Source: Coprinus comatus (lineage: Eukaryota > Basidiomycota > Agaricomycetes > Agaricales > Agaricaceae). Taken from it: a stretch of 64,000 nt of DNA. The notes below the pieces were generated by a model. The model was not told where the DNA came from. It did not search any database and was given only the letters and a program-made list of their open reading frames with translations. Positions within the stretch are counted from its first letter, which is position 1. Each line of letters begins with the position of its first letter. A program made the position numbers and the translations under genes. Positions 32,201 to 44,463 of this stretch are shown piece by piece. The stretch is from positions 246,828-310,827 of the forward strand of contig JAWPGT010000029.1 of the NCBI GenBank assembly GCA_034638255.1, in the 5' to 3' direction.

Positions 32201-35200
32201 TACTGTTGTGGGGGTTTTGAATGTTGACGTTTTACCTATTTTGGATGGATGTGTGTTTTTGGATTTGAGAGGGTATACTGCTACCGCCCATGCTATACTT
32301 CGTTTCCTTTCTCCCTCTCCTATGACATCCTTTACCAACACTAGAACTGGAAACTCAACACCTTCGTCGTCGTCGTCATCATCATCATCATTAATGCCAT
32401 TAACAACACCAATCTCAACAACAAACTTACTCAACATGACAATCGACAATTTCCTAAGTCAACCACCACCAATTCGAATTTCGACTTTAGGATATATAGT
32501 GAAACATGAACGAAATATTCCAGTTGCAGTTCTTGAACGACTTTGGAATCAAAATTTCATTTCGGGCAAAGATGGGGAAATGCGTAAACCTGGAGAGATT
32601 GTGGATCCTGAATGTAATGTTGGAAAGGTTTTGTTGATTGGAGTTCGTGGTGAGAATTCGAAGATGAAGAAAGGAAAAGGGAAAGGCGGGGATGAACCAG
32701 AACCAGATTCAACTACCATACCTACGGTATTTGATAAATACCTTCCGAGAATGGCTGGAGATATGGATAACAAGATCTTGAATGATTTAAGAAAATTATC
32801 CGTATGTCCATTAAGAAGATCTCTCGACGCTCAAATTCTTTTCGATATCACAAGTTGGATCTCCGAGAATGAGTATAGACAAGAAGCGGTGGTTTTATCA
32901 AGATCGTTATGGAAATTGTTGAAGGAATGTGGGGATAGTGGTGGAGAGTTGGTGAAAAGTATTCCAAAGGAACAAAGATGGATACCGACTAATTCTGGGT
33001 TAAAAGCGATTCATGAATGTCGGGATAGGAATTCACAAAGTGTTTTGATTGATGAAGTCTTTTCGTTGGTGGAAGATGGGATTGAAATACCAGACACTTT
33101 GAGAGTGGTATTTGAATGGACGGAGGTTATTCCAAGGCAAACACTTTTTAATCAGTTGTCCAAGACCTTAGAGAGGGGTGGGGATTATACGAAAGTTAGA
33201 GTAATTGTGAAAGAAATTGGTAAACAGGATGTTGAAGATGAGGATTTGGTAGAGTTGAAAGAGATTTTGGAAGGTAGAGAATGGGTTCCGACGAAAGCAA
33301 AGGTTTTAGTTAAACCCGAGAATGCGGTTTTGGGAAATGCTATCGAGGAAGCTGGGTTCCGGGAGGTGTCGTTTAATGAAGCTGATCATCCAAAGGTGAT
33401 CGAATTGTTGAAAAAGCTGGGTGTATGCGCAAGGTAAGGATATATTCATATTCGTCATGTAATATCCTTCTAGTTCCACTCACGTCCTATACCAGACCCA
33501 TGCCTGCATCGATACTGGGCAGAATAGCAAAAGTGGGACGTCAACCTCTTACTCCAGGTGAAATTGCAAGTGCAGTTCGCCTCTTAGGAGTTCTTGCCAG
33601 TGAAGACATCGACGAAACTCTTCGATCCCAAATACTCATACCTGATACTCGCGGTTTCTTGGTTCCCCTGGATTCTATTCAATATAATGATACGGGAGGT
33701 CCGGTAATTATTGAAGAGGGTCAAAAAGCATTGGCACATACTTTCGTCACCTCGATATTGGCCGAAAAACTGGGAATGGAGACTGTAGGACAACAAAATT
33801 CACAATTTGGTTATCTGGGAGAAAATACTGTTGAATCGATCAAAAACGTCATCAACAAATATAACGAAACTCAAGTTATGGTCGAGTTGTTGGCGAATGC
33901 AGTCGATGCAAAAGCCAAAAAATTTATGTTGATTATTGATGAAATGACGACTGATTCTAATTCGAATCTTATATCATCGAAACTTGCGAAATTCCAGAAT
34001 TGTCCTTCGTTGTTGGTGTACAATGATGCTGTGTTTACACAACAAGATGTTCAAGATTTGTGTAAGACTGGAGTTGGAGGAAAGAGGGAAAAGGCGGAGT
34101 CGATAGGACAGTTTGGACTTGGAGCGTTAACAATGTTTCATCTTACTGAGGTGTGTAAAACTGCCACATTTCTGATATTACATATTCTGACTTTTCCTCT
34201 AGCTACCAATGATCATTTCATCTAATTTTGCCCTGTTTCTTGATCCATCTCGTCGCCATCTAAAAATGCCAGAAGGAAAGAACAATCAACAACTCGAGTT
34301 GCAGACACTTTAGTGAGTGCATATATGATATATCTTCTTGTTTAAACTGTCATTCTAAAAGTTGACCCAATTAGTCGATGCTATCCTGGGCATTTGGATT
34401 TCATTAATGGATTAAATAAACAATTTCATCTACATGATGACGATTGGACGGCGTTCTCTGGAGTAAGTTCACATATCACATTGAAAGAACTCAATTTGAT
34501 TCGCCCGAAATTTGTTACTTGTTTTTATCATTTTAGACGCTTTTTAAATTACCTCTGAGGACTAAGGAACATATTGAACATCCTGGAAGGATATCGGCAA
34601 CTACCTGGACGGTGGGCTCCTTGCAGCTCAAAATTCTTGATAAATTCCAAGCAATCGCACGAAATTGCTTCCTCTTCACACAATTGGAATCTATTCAGGT
34701 ATATCGACGTGCTGCCGACGGAACTATGGAACAACTCTGGGATATCCAAGCTACTAGAACACCTTCTGTGCCCAGCGATCTTTATCAACGACAGATGGTG
34801 GAGATAACTGAAAACAAGGAACACAAAAAAACGCTCTGGCAAACGGTTTCATGCACAGTTCCAGAGGTACAAATACCAAATGATAGGTTCGGCCCCCTTT
34901 ACGTCACCAACCCAAAACTTCGACGCCCGAAAGCTGCTTTGGCAGCACATATCCGACCAGCAGAAGCACAATGGAGCGAATATAACGAAGATAGCATCTT
35001 GTTTTCTACCATGCCCCTCCCTGTATCCACGAAACTTCCGGTGCATTGCTCTTCATCGTTCATCATGTCAGATGATCGGAGACATCTTCGTCTTGAATTG
35101 GACGAAAATTCAAGTGTTCAAGACCGATATAACCAATGGCTATTTGAATCCATTATTCCTCCTCTTTATCTCTACCTTCTAGAGGTCATACAAATCACTA

Positions 35201-38200
35201 CCGACCATCCCAATCACAACTTCTGGCCTATTAATTCCGATCCCATTTCCGATATTATCATCCCCTCATTATATGAAAATCATCTAAAACAAACGACGAG
35301 ATGCGTGTTAGCGAGTAGTTACAATCCGCAGAAATTCTTGTCTGCTCAAAATGCGGTTGTTTTGGATGCTCGCTCTCCTATTCGACGGGTTGTTGATTTT
35401 CTTGCACCAGAAGATGTTGTTCGATGTGAGGAACCATTCCTTGGTCGTATCACGGATGACGCGGGGCTGTCTGTCATCACTCCATCGTTCTTGAGGCAGG
35501 AAATTATAAAGGACCAGGAGAGGTTCACTCAAGCGTTTTTACCTTCATGTAGAGAAAGAGGTGAAGATGAGCCGGGTGAAGGTGCAGTTCAAGTAAATCC
35601 CATATTATTGATGGTGGACCTTGCACTTTTGATCGAGTTCTTCTTGGAACAGGACAACCATCGGGATTTAGATACTTCACAACTTCGTACAGACGAATAC
35701 CTACATCTTCGCCCCTTGGATGGACTACAACTCCTTCCTTTGGAGAACAACACATTTGGAACCATTAGGATATCCAACATGGTTGAATATTACGCATGGA
35801 CACATGAGTATTATCCACCAACAAGATTTATTGATTGTAACACTTGGGTGAAAATTGGATTTCTAGTAGCTGAACAACTGTTGGATCGGGGACTCAATAT
35901 TATCAAAATAACGTCACCTATCATGGCCGACCTGCTCTCTAAATTCATACCCAGAGAAAACTCTATCGACATCCCGGACGACTCAATGTTGAAGCAGGAC
36001 ATTGACATATTCTGGGAGAACTACCAGTCCTTCCATCTTGAAGATGAAGACATTGTGGAATTCCCATTAGTTCCTACACTTCGCCATGGGCATTATGTCT
36101 CCTTGAATTTCAGAAAGGAACGACAAATTCCTGTTATACCTTCAAGAGTTTCTGATCGTGTTTGTCAATGCCTCGATCTATTGGGAGTTAGGATTATACG
36201 TCAAAATACATGTCCTAATCCAATCCGACGTTTATTGGGAATTCAATGTCGTGATGCTGATTTCAAGTTGGTTGATATCTTACGTGCTATGGCTCAAGAT
36301 GTCAATAATCCTCAAGACATTGCCACAAGATTTCACGCCTTACAAGTTGATGCAAAAGAAGAGTTTGCAGAATGGATAAGGTCTCAATTACTTCGTCACA
36401 TTCCTGAGGAACGTCGTGGAGAAGTTCCAATACGTCCTGTTGCTCAAAAGCTACCAGTTTGGAACGCTATGGATAGAACTGGGGTTTTGGCATACATTCC
36501 TGCAGAAGATCTGGTATTGTTACCGGAGAGTGTGAGACATCTGGAGATAGTGGCGCCATATCTGACTCAACGTGTTGCGATTATTGGGGAAGATGATAGG
36601 GATAGGTATAGGAGGGTTATTTTGTCAAAGCTTGGTGTGCCAGAGTTATCGTTCCAAGAGCTGTATCAAATGGTCAGGGAGAATTTACCACAAACTATGC
36701 CTGATGAACAACAGAGAAGAGATTATAAAGAGGTTGTTCGGATGATGTTGTCTGATCGTGACGCTGGAACTTTACGAGGCGAACAAATACTTCATGTGCC
36801 GAATGACATTCAATATCAGCTCACACCAATCTCGGAACTTTATGCGCGCGAAACACCTTTCAATGAAATCTTTAGAGAACATTGGAATCGATTTGTTTGT
36901 TCAGAGTTTCATGATTTGGAAGGGTTACGACTGAAGGGTTGGAAGGATGTAAATATGAGTACATTGGAATCTTGTGCACAAAAAGTGGCGGATGATAGTG
37001 ATGTGGATACGGGCGCTATTTTAATGGAGCAACTCAATGGTTATTTGCCGGTTCTGTGGGCAGATGCACAAATATCATGGGACGAGATCAGTAATATGGA
37101 ATTCGTCCCCAGGCGTCGTGTTTTTAGAGTATGGAGACCAGGGAAAGATGGTGGTGTTGGGCTGGGTGTGGATGGCGAGGGAGAGGAATTGCGTTCATAT
37201 GTCGACAAAGTCTTTGATGAGGACTTGATATCCTTAAATCAGCTTGTGCAAGAAGAGTACTATGGGATTTCATGGTCACAAAGGGTGCTTCCAAACGTAG
37301 AGTTGTCAGGAAGATTGAAAACATTGTATCCAACACTTGGTGTGCCTACTGTGGCGGAAGTGGTGAGTCTTTTGTTGGTACTTGTCAAGGAGTAATATTG
37401 TTGAATATTATTCAGGTAGACCATTTGTGTGTCTTGGCTAAGGTTGCTAGGGAAGGTCATTACCTTTGGGCAATTATCCGTGATCTTGAAGCAACATACA
37501 AGTATCTCGATGACAAGGCCAGCTTGGCTCATGACTCTCTTCAACAACACCAGGATCTTCCACTCTTCTTGAACATCGACAATAGGGACATACTTCCAAA
37601 TTACGAGGATGAACCATGGATCTCTGCTGCAAACTTATCAACTGATCGTCATAGCACCGACAATTTTCATTCAGCAAAATCATTCCTACGACAGTTCCCA
37701 AAACTTCTTGAAGCTGCAGGCGCAGAGATTATCAGACATCCTACATTTTCACAAAATAATGGTATGCCTATATCTCCAACATTGGATGATAACCGGTTCT
37801 CGCGTCGCATGTCCCGACTTGGAGAAAAGTATCAACATATGCGAATGACGAGAAAACTGGTGGATGTTCAATTTGTGCCTTGTAATAATGATCCAAATGC
37901 ACCTCTATACGCTCATCGATCATTCCTTGCGGCAAATATTGATCATATGGAAGTATCTTTTCTCGGTGCTTTCAGTGAGAGCGGACCAGCCTCCCCAACT
38001 AGTCCTATTGTCTTGGATATGCCCGAGCATTCTAGGGAAGCTATTGCACTCGTTCTCGGTGAGTATTATTTTAGTGTGATGTTGTCATTTTTGTTAATTT
38101 GGCTTTTTTTTCTTAGATTATATTTACACAGGTGTTATTCCTGATGGTGCTCCAATTTCTGCTCTCTTGGACGCAGGATTCAAACTTGCAGATTATTGGC

Positions 38201-38405
38201 ATATGGATGATTTTAAAGAGGAAATGCAAGAATATATCGTAACGCGAGGGCGTGTCGGTCGTGCCACCCTAGAAGAGAGTAAGTTGTTTTCAACAAAAAT
38301 AACAATGATTATACTGACTCTTTCGAAGTTCTCGATTATGCAAAACAGTATGGAGCGCATGAGTTAGAACATTATTGTGATGAATTCCGTAGAACGAATC
38401 CATAG
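29230..38405 (+). CDS. sacsin-like protein with two GHKL ATPase modules and C-terminal BTB domain (13 exons)
   Basis: Exons: 29230-29361, 29427-29596, 29649-29691, 29744-30576, 30660-31185, 31257-33433, 33496-34150, 34203-34312, 34375-34462, 34537-37362, 37416-38058, 38117-38278, 38329-38405. All have GT-AG borders and the frame stays open for 2,813 codons. The N-terminus is a sacsin/HSP90-type ATP-binding fold: EIIQNSNDAHATRQ (31-44) and IGQFGQGFRSVYH (about 102-114). A second module has VELLANAVDAKAK (about 1420) and IGQFGLGALTMFH (about 1497). The last ~145 residues are a BTB/POZ domain (VDVQFV..., YAHRSFLAA, DYIYTGVIPDGA). Sacsin is a large chaperone-like protein; BTB domains often recruit cullin-3 ligases, so a quality-control role is plausible. 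The J-domain gene starts 95 bp downstream. Confidence 0.9.
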
Positions 38406-38500
38406 ACTGTCAATGTAACATACAAGTGTATTAGTTATCATCAGTTATCAATTATGCAATTTTCCTTTTTGGGTTACTAGTAACCTCGTCCTGGACGGTG

Positions 38501-40314
38501 ATGAGTTCCACTTCACCATACCCTATACTTCATTCACGGCCTGTATATCCTCATATATCAACAACATGCTCTCACTGTAACGCTGTACTCGAATTCCCTG
38601 TACCAAACAACCAACCACGACAAGGAACAGTCCTTCAAATCCAGTGTTTTTCGTGTCAAAACACCTTTTCACATACCTTTTATCCGACACAAATACCTTC
38701 ACATTATGCCAATATAAATTCTGGAGGCACATCATCATCTTCGAATACTGTCTTTGGTGATAACTCAAATGGGAGTGGCGCAAAGAGTCAACAAAGGAAG
38801 GGTAGAAAGATTGGAACACAAGAAAGACCTTTGGAGACTGGATATTATGATATTCTGGGGATCTCAGTTTTGGCTACTACAGATGATGTTAAGAAGGCAT
38901 ATCGTACGTGATTCATTTTTTTTATTTTGTCTTTTGTTATTTCAATCATCCAGGGATGGTAAGAGGTTGACAGATTTTTTGTAACTCTTTTCAATAGGTC
39001 GACTAGCGATAAAGCATCATCCGGACAAGAACCCAGATGATCCACAAGCAGAAGAGCGTTTCAAATTGATAGCAATTGCATATCAAACACTTTCAGATCC
39101 TGAACTTAGGAAGAAGTATAATGAATTTGGTCCTAAGGAGAGCGCGCCTGAAGGAGGCTATGTTGACCCGGAGGAGGTGTTTGGTGCTATATTTGGAGGA
39201 GAGAGGTTTACGCCCATTATTGGTGATATCAGTTTGGCAAGAGAGATGAAAACGGCGTTGCAAGAGGCGGAAGAAGCAGAGGAGGGAATGAGTAATGTAA
39301 AGAAGGTCAAGGATGCAAAAGGGAGAGAAATAATCTCACCTGAGGAGAAAGCGAAGAGGGACGAGAAACAGAGACAGAAGGACGCAGAGGTACGCCCGAT
39401 TCCTACCTATGCATCTATCTGTACCCACTACTAACCCTACTGTTAGAAAGCAGCTGTCCGGTCTCAGCGCGTGAACACGCTCGTTGAAAATCTGACTCGC
39501 AAACTCGGTATCTTTACCGAATCAGCTACAGGTCCTGATGACGCTGATGTTACAAGAAGTTGGAAGACAATATGCGAGATTGAGGCAGAGTGAGTTCCTT
39601 TCGAAGTTATAGAATTCAAGTAACTTATTCGCAAACCACTCAGGGATCTCAAACGTGAATCCTATGGCTATGAATTACTACAGGCTGTCGGCTTCGTATA
39701 TGTATCCAAGGCCAAGCACCACCTTGCCACGAACCAGACTTTCCTTGGTGTAGGTGGCTGGCTTCATAATGTTCAAGGCAAATATCATGTTTTCAGCGAG
39801 ACGTGCGTCATTTTTATTCCGCAGTCATTCGAGCGCTAATGCGAGGCTATTTTTAGCGTGTCTACTCTGCGTGCAGCCATCGAATTGAAGAACGTATTTG
39901 ACCAAATTCAGGCTGCTGAGAAGGCTGGTAATCTGAGTCCAGAAGAGAAGCGCAAATTAGAAGAACAGGCTGCAGAGAAAGGTCTACAAGCGCTTTTCAA
40001 GGTTAGTAAATTAACTTTGCCTAACTAATTTTTTTTATCAATATTGACTTGATATTTTGTTCCTGGATCTATAGGGTACGAAACTTGAAATTGAATCAGT
40101 CCTACGTGAAGTTTGCGATCGTATTTTGACCGATTCGATTATTACTCGCGACAAAGCGCAACTACGCGCCGTAGCACTTCAAATACTTGGAGAAGCTTTC
40201 GTTAATGTCAAGAAGGATGATTCAAATCCCGCTATTCATGGTAGTAATTTTGAAGAACATGAATATGTTCGAGTTGATACGAAGAGCAGTCGTGCTAGGG
40301 AAGGAAGAACATAA
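38501..40314 (+). CDS. J-domain protein, DnaJ plus DnaJ-X type (CAJ1/DJP1-like, 6 exons)
   Basis: Exons 38501-38903, 38998-39389, 39447-39589, 39644-39802, 39857-40001 and 40075-40314, all GT-AG, sum to 493 aa. An N-terminal zinc-ribbon-like pair of CxxC motifs (C23/C26 and C49/C52) precedes a Ser/Asn-rich linker. The J domain runs from about 112 to 180 with the HPD motif at 142-144, which stimulates Hsp70 ATPase. The C-terminal ~300 residues fit the DnaJ-X region of yeast Caj1/Djp1 ([23 protein letters not shown]). I chose ATG 38501; the codon before it is GTG. It follows the sacsin-like gene by 95 bp on the same strand. Animal sacsin carries its own J domain, so the pairing is suggestive. 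Confidence 0.92.
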
Positions 40315-41088
40315 AACTTTTATAACAACCGGCTCTTGGAGGGAGAGAGATTTCAACACAAAAACCCTCTTTTAGATAAGGAGAAAGGAGTTTAGGACAG
40401 GAGTTGCACTTATCAAGTACTTTGGACTTAACTGTATGCTATAATGAAGTTCTGTCAAGTTGCACGTACCCCCTTTTTTTTTTTTAGTTTCGTCAACTTA
40501 ATCTAATCTGCTTCAATGCAATTTTCGTTTTCCTTTCTCATTAGTTAGAAGAGGAAAATTCACGGTTCCGTTTCACATTGAGGATAACCGGTTCTTGGGT
40601 CATCTGAGTAACTGAAAACGCGAAAATTGACCGATAACTAGGCGTTCTTAGTATATCATCCAAGTACAACTTCTTCGTTATCAATTTCGCTCCCGATTCC
40701 CGAGCGGGCCGCTCTTTTTGCCTCAGGGGGATGTCCTTTCCTCGCCATTGTAACTGTCTATGACATGCGACTCACCGGTACCGGCTCCTTCACTCTAATC
40801 AGGAGTTCAGAAAACATAAAGTCAAAACTCTAACCGGACCGTGTCGGGAATTGCTGAACATGTTGCTGTTACTTCATTCCATTCTCTTTGAATTCGGCCA
40901 TTTGAGGTAAAATACACTCCAAGAAAAGAATCATCGGATGTGAATCTGAATGTCAAATATTTGGTGCATTCCCAATATACCAAGATGATGTCCGGGTATA
41001 AAAAGAATGAAAAGCATATGATTCATCTTCATCTCATTCCCTTCAATTCCTAATTCACACCTCTCTACTATCTCATTGACGTAAAAAT
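40315..41088. other. intergenic; promoter of the LPMO-like gene
   Basis: No ORF supported. Poly-T run near 40475-40485; TATA box at the right end (listed separately). Confidence 0.6.
40997..41004 (+). promoter_or_regulatory. TATA box of the LPMO-like gene
   Basis: TATAAAAA lies 85-92 bp before the ATG at 41089, with a pyrimidine-rich leader between (CTTCATCTCATTCCCTTC). This is a typical strong fungal promoter layout. Confidence 0.6.
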
Positions 41089-42160
41089 ATGAAGTCGCAA
41101 TCGTTGTTCACTGCTTTGGTTGGTATTACGTTAGGTTTATTAGGTGGTGTTGATGGTCATGCTATGGTTTCTACTCCACCTGCTCGTGTGGTATGTTTTT
41201 TTTCTTACGTATATCCCCCAAGTTTTTATACTTACTACTTCAATGCGTTGAAAATGAACTAATTTGATGTTGAACGTTGATAGATTGGTTCTGCGAACTT
41301 GGCTGCGTGTGGTGCTGCTGTTAATAAAGTATTGAAATCAGACCCCTATGGTCCTGTAAGTACTTTTTTCTTTTTTCGAGATTCTAAAACACCGCTAAGC
41401 ACTTTATGATTATTTTTCCTTTTGGTTTGTAGATTGAGAACTCGGTGGCTAAGATCGATAGCACATATAACGCTGCAGCTTGTCATCTATATTTCTGTAA
41501 AGGATATCAGGTACGTCTAATTCCTAATTTCAATGAAAATGAAAAATGCGAATTAACGTTTTTCCGACATTCTTCTCTTTTAGTTACAGGACAATGTTAA
41601 CAGAGTACAAACCTACTCACCTGGTCAATCTGTTCATTTCTTGATTGATTTCGTTGCGAGACATGATGGATATGCTGTATGTTTCGTTTTTCCCTCCCTT
41701 TTTCCATTTCATTTACTGATATTCTGCTCTACTTCTAACTTCTAACTTCAAAAATATTTCGTGTTGAATAAAAGAATGTCTCTGTGGTAAGCTCCGTGGT
41801 TTTTCATATCGTCATATAGAACCACTTTAACAAATTCATAATAATAGGTCGATCTCACCACTCAACGAACAATCGGTGCACCACTCGTCAATTGGCCTGT
41901 TTATTTCAATACCAGTTTAGGACCTCCTAATTGGCCCAAGAACGAAAGTAAGCTATTGTCATACCATATTTTATATATATATATACTTTATACTTTCGTT
42001 ACTGACGGTGGTATTGTTACTTCTAGCCGATTTCAATGTTGTCATTCCGACGAATTTGGGTACGAAATGTACAACTGCAGGAAAATGTGCTATTCAATGG
42101 TATTGGTATGCTTATAATAAGCAGACTTATGAGAGTTGTGTTGATTTTGTTACTGCTTGA
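41089..42160 (+). CDS. secreted LPMO-like (chitin-binding type-4-like) protein, 7 exons
   Basis: Exons 41089-41190, 41284-41355, 41433-41510, 41584-41676, 41775-41786, 41848-41947 and 42027-42160 give 196 aa. A signal peptide of about 23 residues is followed directly by His24 (HAMVSTPPARV). An N-terminal His after signal cleavage is the copper-ligand hallmark of lytic polysaccharide monooxygenases. His111 in ARHDGYANVSV is a candidate second ligand. Six Cys (43, 75, 80, 167, 173, 190) could form three disulfides. It would act outside the cell, on chitin or other polysaccharides, but I cannot assign an AA family. Exon 5 is a 12 nt microexon (NVSV). Copies of its 3' end lie at 17762 and, more diverged, 24640. 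Confidence 0.85.
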
Positions 42161-42980
42161 TTTTTTTCTTTTCGCTTCTTTTTTATGTTTATGGTTTCGA
42201 ATAGCTTTGTATTGAGGAATTCAAATGTCAACGTTGAAAATTAGAAATGAAGTGAGAGAGAGAGAGAGAGAAAGTAAAACTTATCGGTTCGGAGGTTCGA
42301 ACCGCGCTCAATGAATTTGATGTTATCTCTTGATTTTAAAACGAGCGATGCTATTGGATGGTGGTGGGATACGCCTCGTACATTACATAAACGTATTTGC
42401 CTCTTCTCCCACCAGCTCCTACGACCGGAAACCGGTCCTACTGCTAACTTAACATCGGGGGCAGAGTGGATGTTTTGGTGATGTGAGAGGAGTCGAGAAT
42501 GATGGTCCAAGATAAACACTTATCGAGTAGAATGTCACTACGTTTCAAATGAATGAGATGATTACTTGAATGATGTGCACGAAAAGTCGAAGTCCTCTTA
42601 GTAAGTATAAGTACTGATTAGTTCTAACAACAAGGTAAGTATCGGTGAGATACGGAAAAACAGAGTATGTCGAGCAACATGAGCAAGCAGCACATGGAAC
42701 GGTAAAGAAATAAAAGTAGACCTGAAGTAAGAAGTGAAACAGGTAAAACGTGCTTTCTGGCGGGCCGGCCTATTAAAGGTAAAAATGCGATATATAAGAT
42801 AGTAATTAAAGAAGACAAGTATAAAAAACCAACGCGTTGGAGGGAGAAATAAAACTGAAAAAGAATCCTGAAGTAATGTCGAGCACCTAGTGGCGTATTC
42901 TCTTAACCAGTTTACGACAGGACAGACATTGAGTAAAAGAATAACTAACCTTTCTTTCACATCACTACAATCGTAAGCCA
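42161..42980. other. intergenic between LPMO-like and GTPase genes
   Basis: A (GA)n run lies near 42253-42272. The right part (about 42480-42980) recurs at 48450-48980, so it travelled with the GTPase 3' end. GGCCGGCC occurs at about 42763 and at the matching place near 48741. No ORF supported. Confidence 0.5.
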
Positions 42981-43775
42981 TCAATTCAACATATTAGTGA
43001 GCTCCTCAATATCCTTCTCTTGCAAACCGCAGTCGACGAGTTTGAGGTATGATTTGGAAAGTCTGAATTCGTTTCTAATAGTCTCCTTCGGAAGACAGAG
43101 ACCAAGAAACCGATCTTCGTAACTGGATGTAACGATTTTTTTAAGCCACTGTACCGCTGGGACCTTCCAAGGGGATCTCAAGTATGTTGAACAGAGAAGT
43201 CTGATCATTTTCTCCCTTGACTCCTCATACTCATCATCATAAGTATGTTTCCCTGAACCCTTCTTCAACTTTTTCCCCCTCGATGCAGTAATACACGCGA
43301 CACCACTAGGATATATCTTGTTTGCGTGAAAGATCTTTACGTTGTCAAACCACCATTGATCCATATCATCCTCCGCCTCCAATCCAGTGATCACAATTAC
43401 ACTTGGAACCTCCTTCTGGCAAATTATTTCGTGGAAGAGTTTCCAGTTCATGGACGTGGTTCTGTTGATTCGAGGTGCACGAATCACAAAAACAAGGAGG
43501 TTTACACCGGCTTTGAGATCTCTAAGAAGGCGGTAGAGTTGGAGGATGGCGTTTGTGTTGGTAACGCTCCCTTGATCGCTTTCATTCAAACCAGATGTAT
43601 CCCATAACAGCATTTCAGAACCCTGAATGGATACTGGATATGCTTTGCTCTGGAAAGTGCGTCCATCTGCTCCACTCGATATATCAGCAGTGTGCTCGTC
43701 TGAAGAGAGCATGTTGATTATGCTACTCTTTCCAGCACCAGTTTCCCCAAAGACAATGATATTGGGTTCTGCCAT
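42981..43775 (-). CDS. P-loop GTPase, type I (diverged paralogue)
   Basis: 264 aa from ATG 43775 (MAEPNIIVFGETGAGKSSIINML). G1 is GETGAGKSS, G3 is DTSGLNE, and TGLEAEDD with MDQWW stands in the G4 place. The C-terminus reads PKETIRNEFRL to ELTNMLN. Convergent with the LPMO-like gene, 820 bp away. A truncated close relative of its 3' end lies at 48981-49945. TTTCGTTA lies 44-51 bp upstream of the ATG. Confidence 0.9.
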   Translation of the reverse strand: MAEPNIIVFGETGAGKSSIINMLSSDEHTADISSGADGRTFQSKAYPVSIQGSEMLLWDTSGLNESDQGSVTNTNAILQLYRLLRDLKAGVNLLVFVIRAPRINRTTSMNWKLFHEIICQKEVPSVIVITGLEAEDDMDQWWFDNVKIFHANKIYPSGVACITASRGKKLKKGSGKHTYDDEYEESREKMIRLLCSTYLRSPWKVPAVQWLKKIVTSSYEDRFLGLCLPKETIRNEFRLSKSYLKLVDCGLQEKDIEELTNMLN

Positions 43776-44463
43776 ATAGTAAAGCAAGTAGGTGTAACCT
43801 GAGAGGCAAATGGGGTATTTTCGTTAAAGAGAGAATGAGACTCTTAATACTTATTCAGCAGAGTCAGAGAGGACTCGAATCGTCACGAAAATACATTACA
43901 ACTGTTTCAACTTCTCCTCGAGGTGCGGCATTAGCTGATGCCGTGGCATGGTCACACTCAGGCGCCAATCAAAGACCCAATATATGATGTTCCACAGCTT
44001 GAAACAGCGGGTCTCATGTTCATTATTAAGATCTGAAGATTTGAAGCCTCTGTCAATCCATCGATAATATCATGTTATAATTTAATTAAGCCCCAAACCT
44101 TATTTTTATTCATTAGCTGCAAGTTCTAGATTCGCGGGCACACCCAACGAGCTACCTCACGCCATTCTCGTTCTTCATAGTAACCCGGTGTCGTTCCCTA
44201 TCTCAGATCTCTCTGAGTTCCTTATATTGTCTCAAATAGAAATTCTTTTTATATGCTTGTTTTTCCTCCGAATCAAGCGAATGGTACATATCTCAAGACA
44301 ACCCAACATACACTTCAGATCTACCTTAAACGTTTCCGCGATGAAGGCAGTAAAGAATAACAGAATATTGTACACTCCTACTACAGTTCAAAATCAATGA
44401 CTATACATCGACTCGTTGAAGGATCACTGACCTTTCTTCTCCCATCACTACACTGTTCTCAGC
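43776..44463. other. intergenic between two minus-strand GTPases
   Basis: Contains the TTTCGTTA motif at 43819-43826. The right end (from about 44400) matches 18340-18390, the left edge of the duplicated block. No ORF supported. Confidence 0.5.

Noticed and set aside
32363..32395. Run of TCG/TCA repeats in the sacsin-like gene
   Set aside because: A simple serine-coding trinucleotide run in a linker; common in fungal genes and not noteworthy alone.
42280..42305. GGTTCGAACC resembling a tRNA B box (also at 18085)
   Set aside because: The flanks do not form a T stem and there is no A box or cloverleaf upstream; it is simply part of the duplicated LPMO 3' flank.
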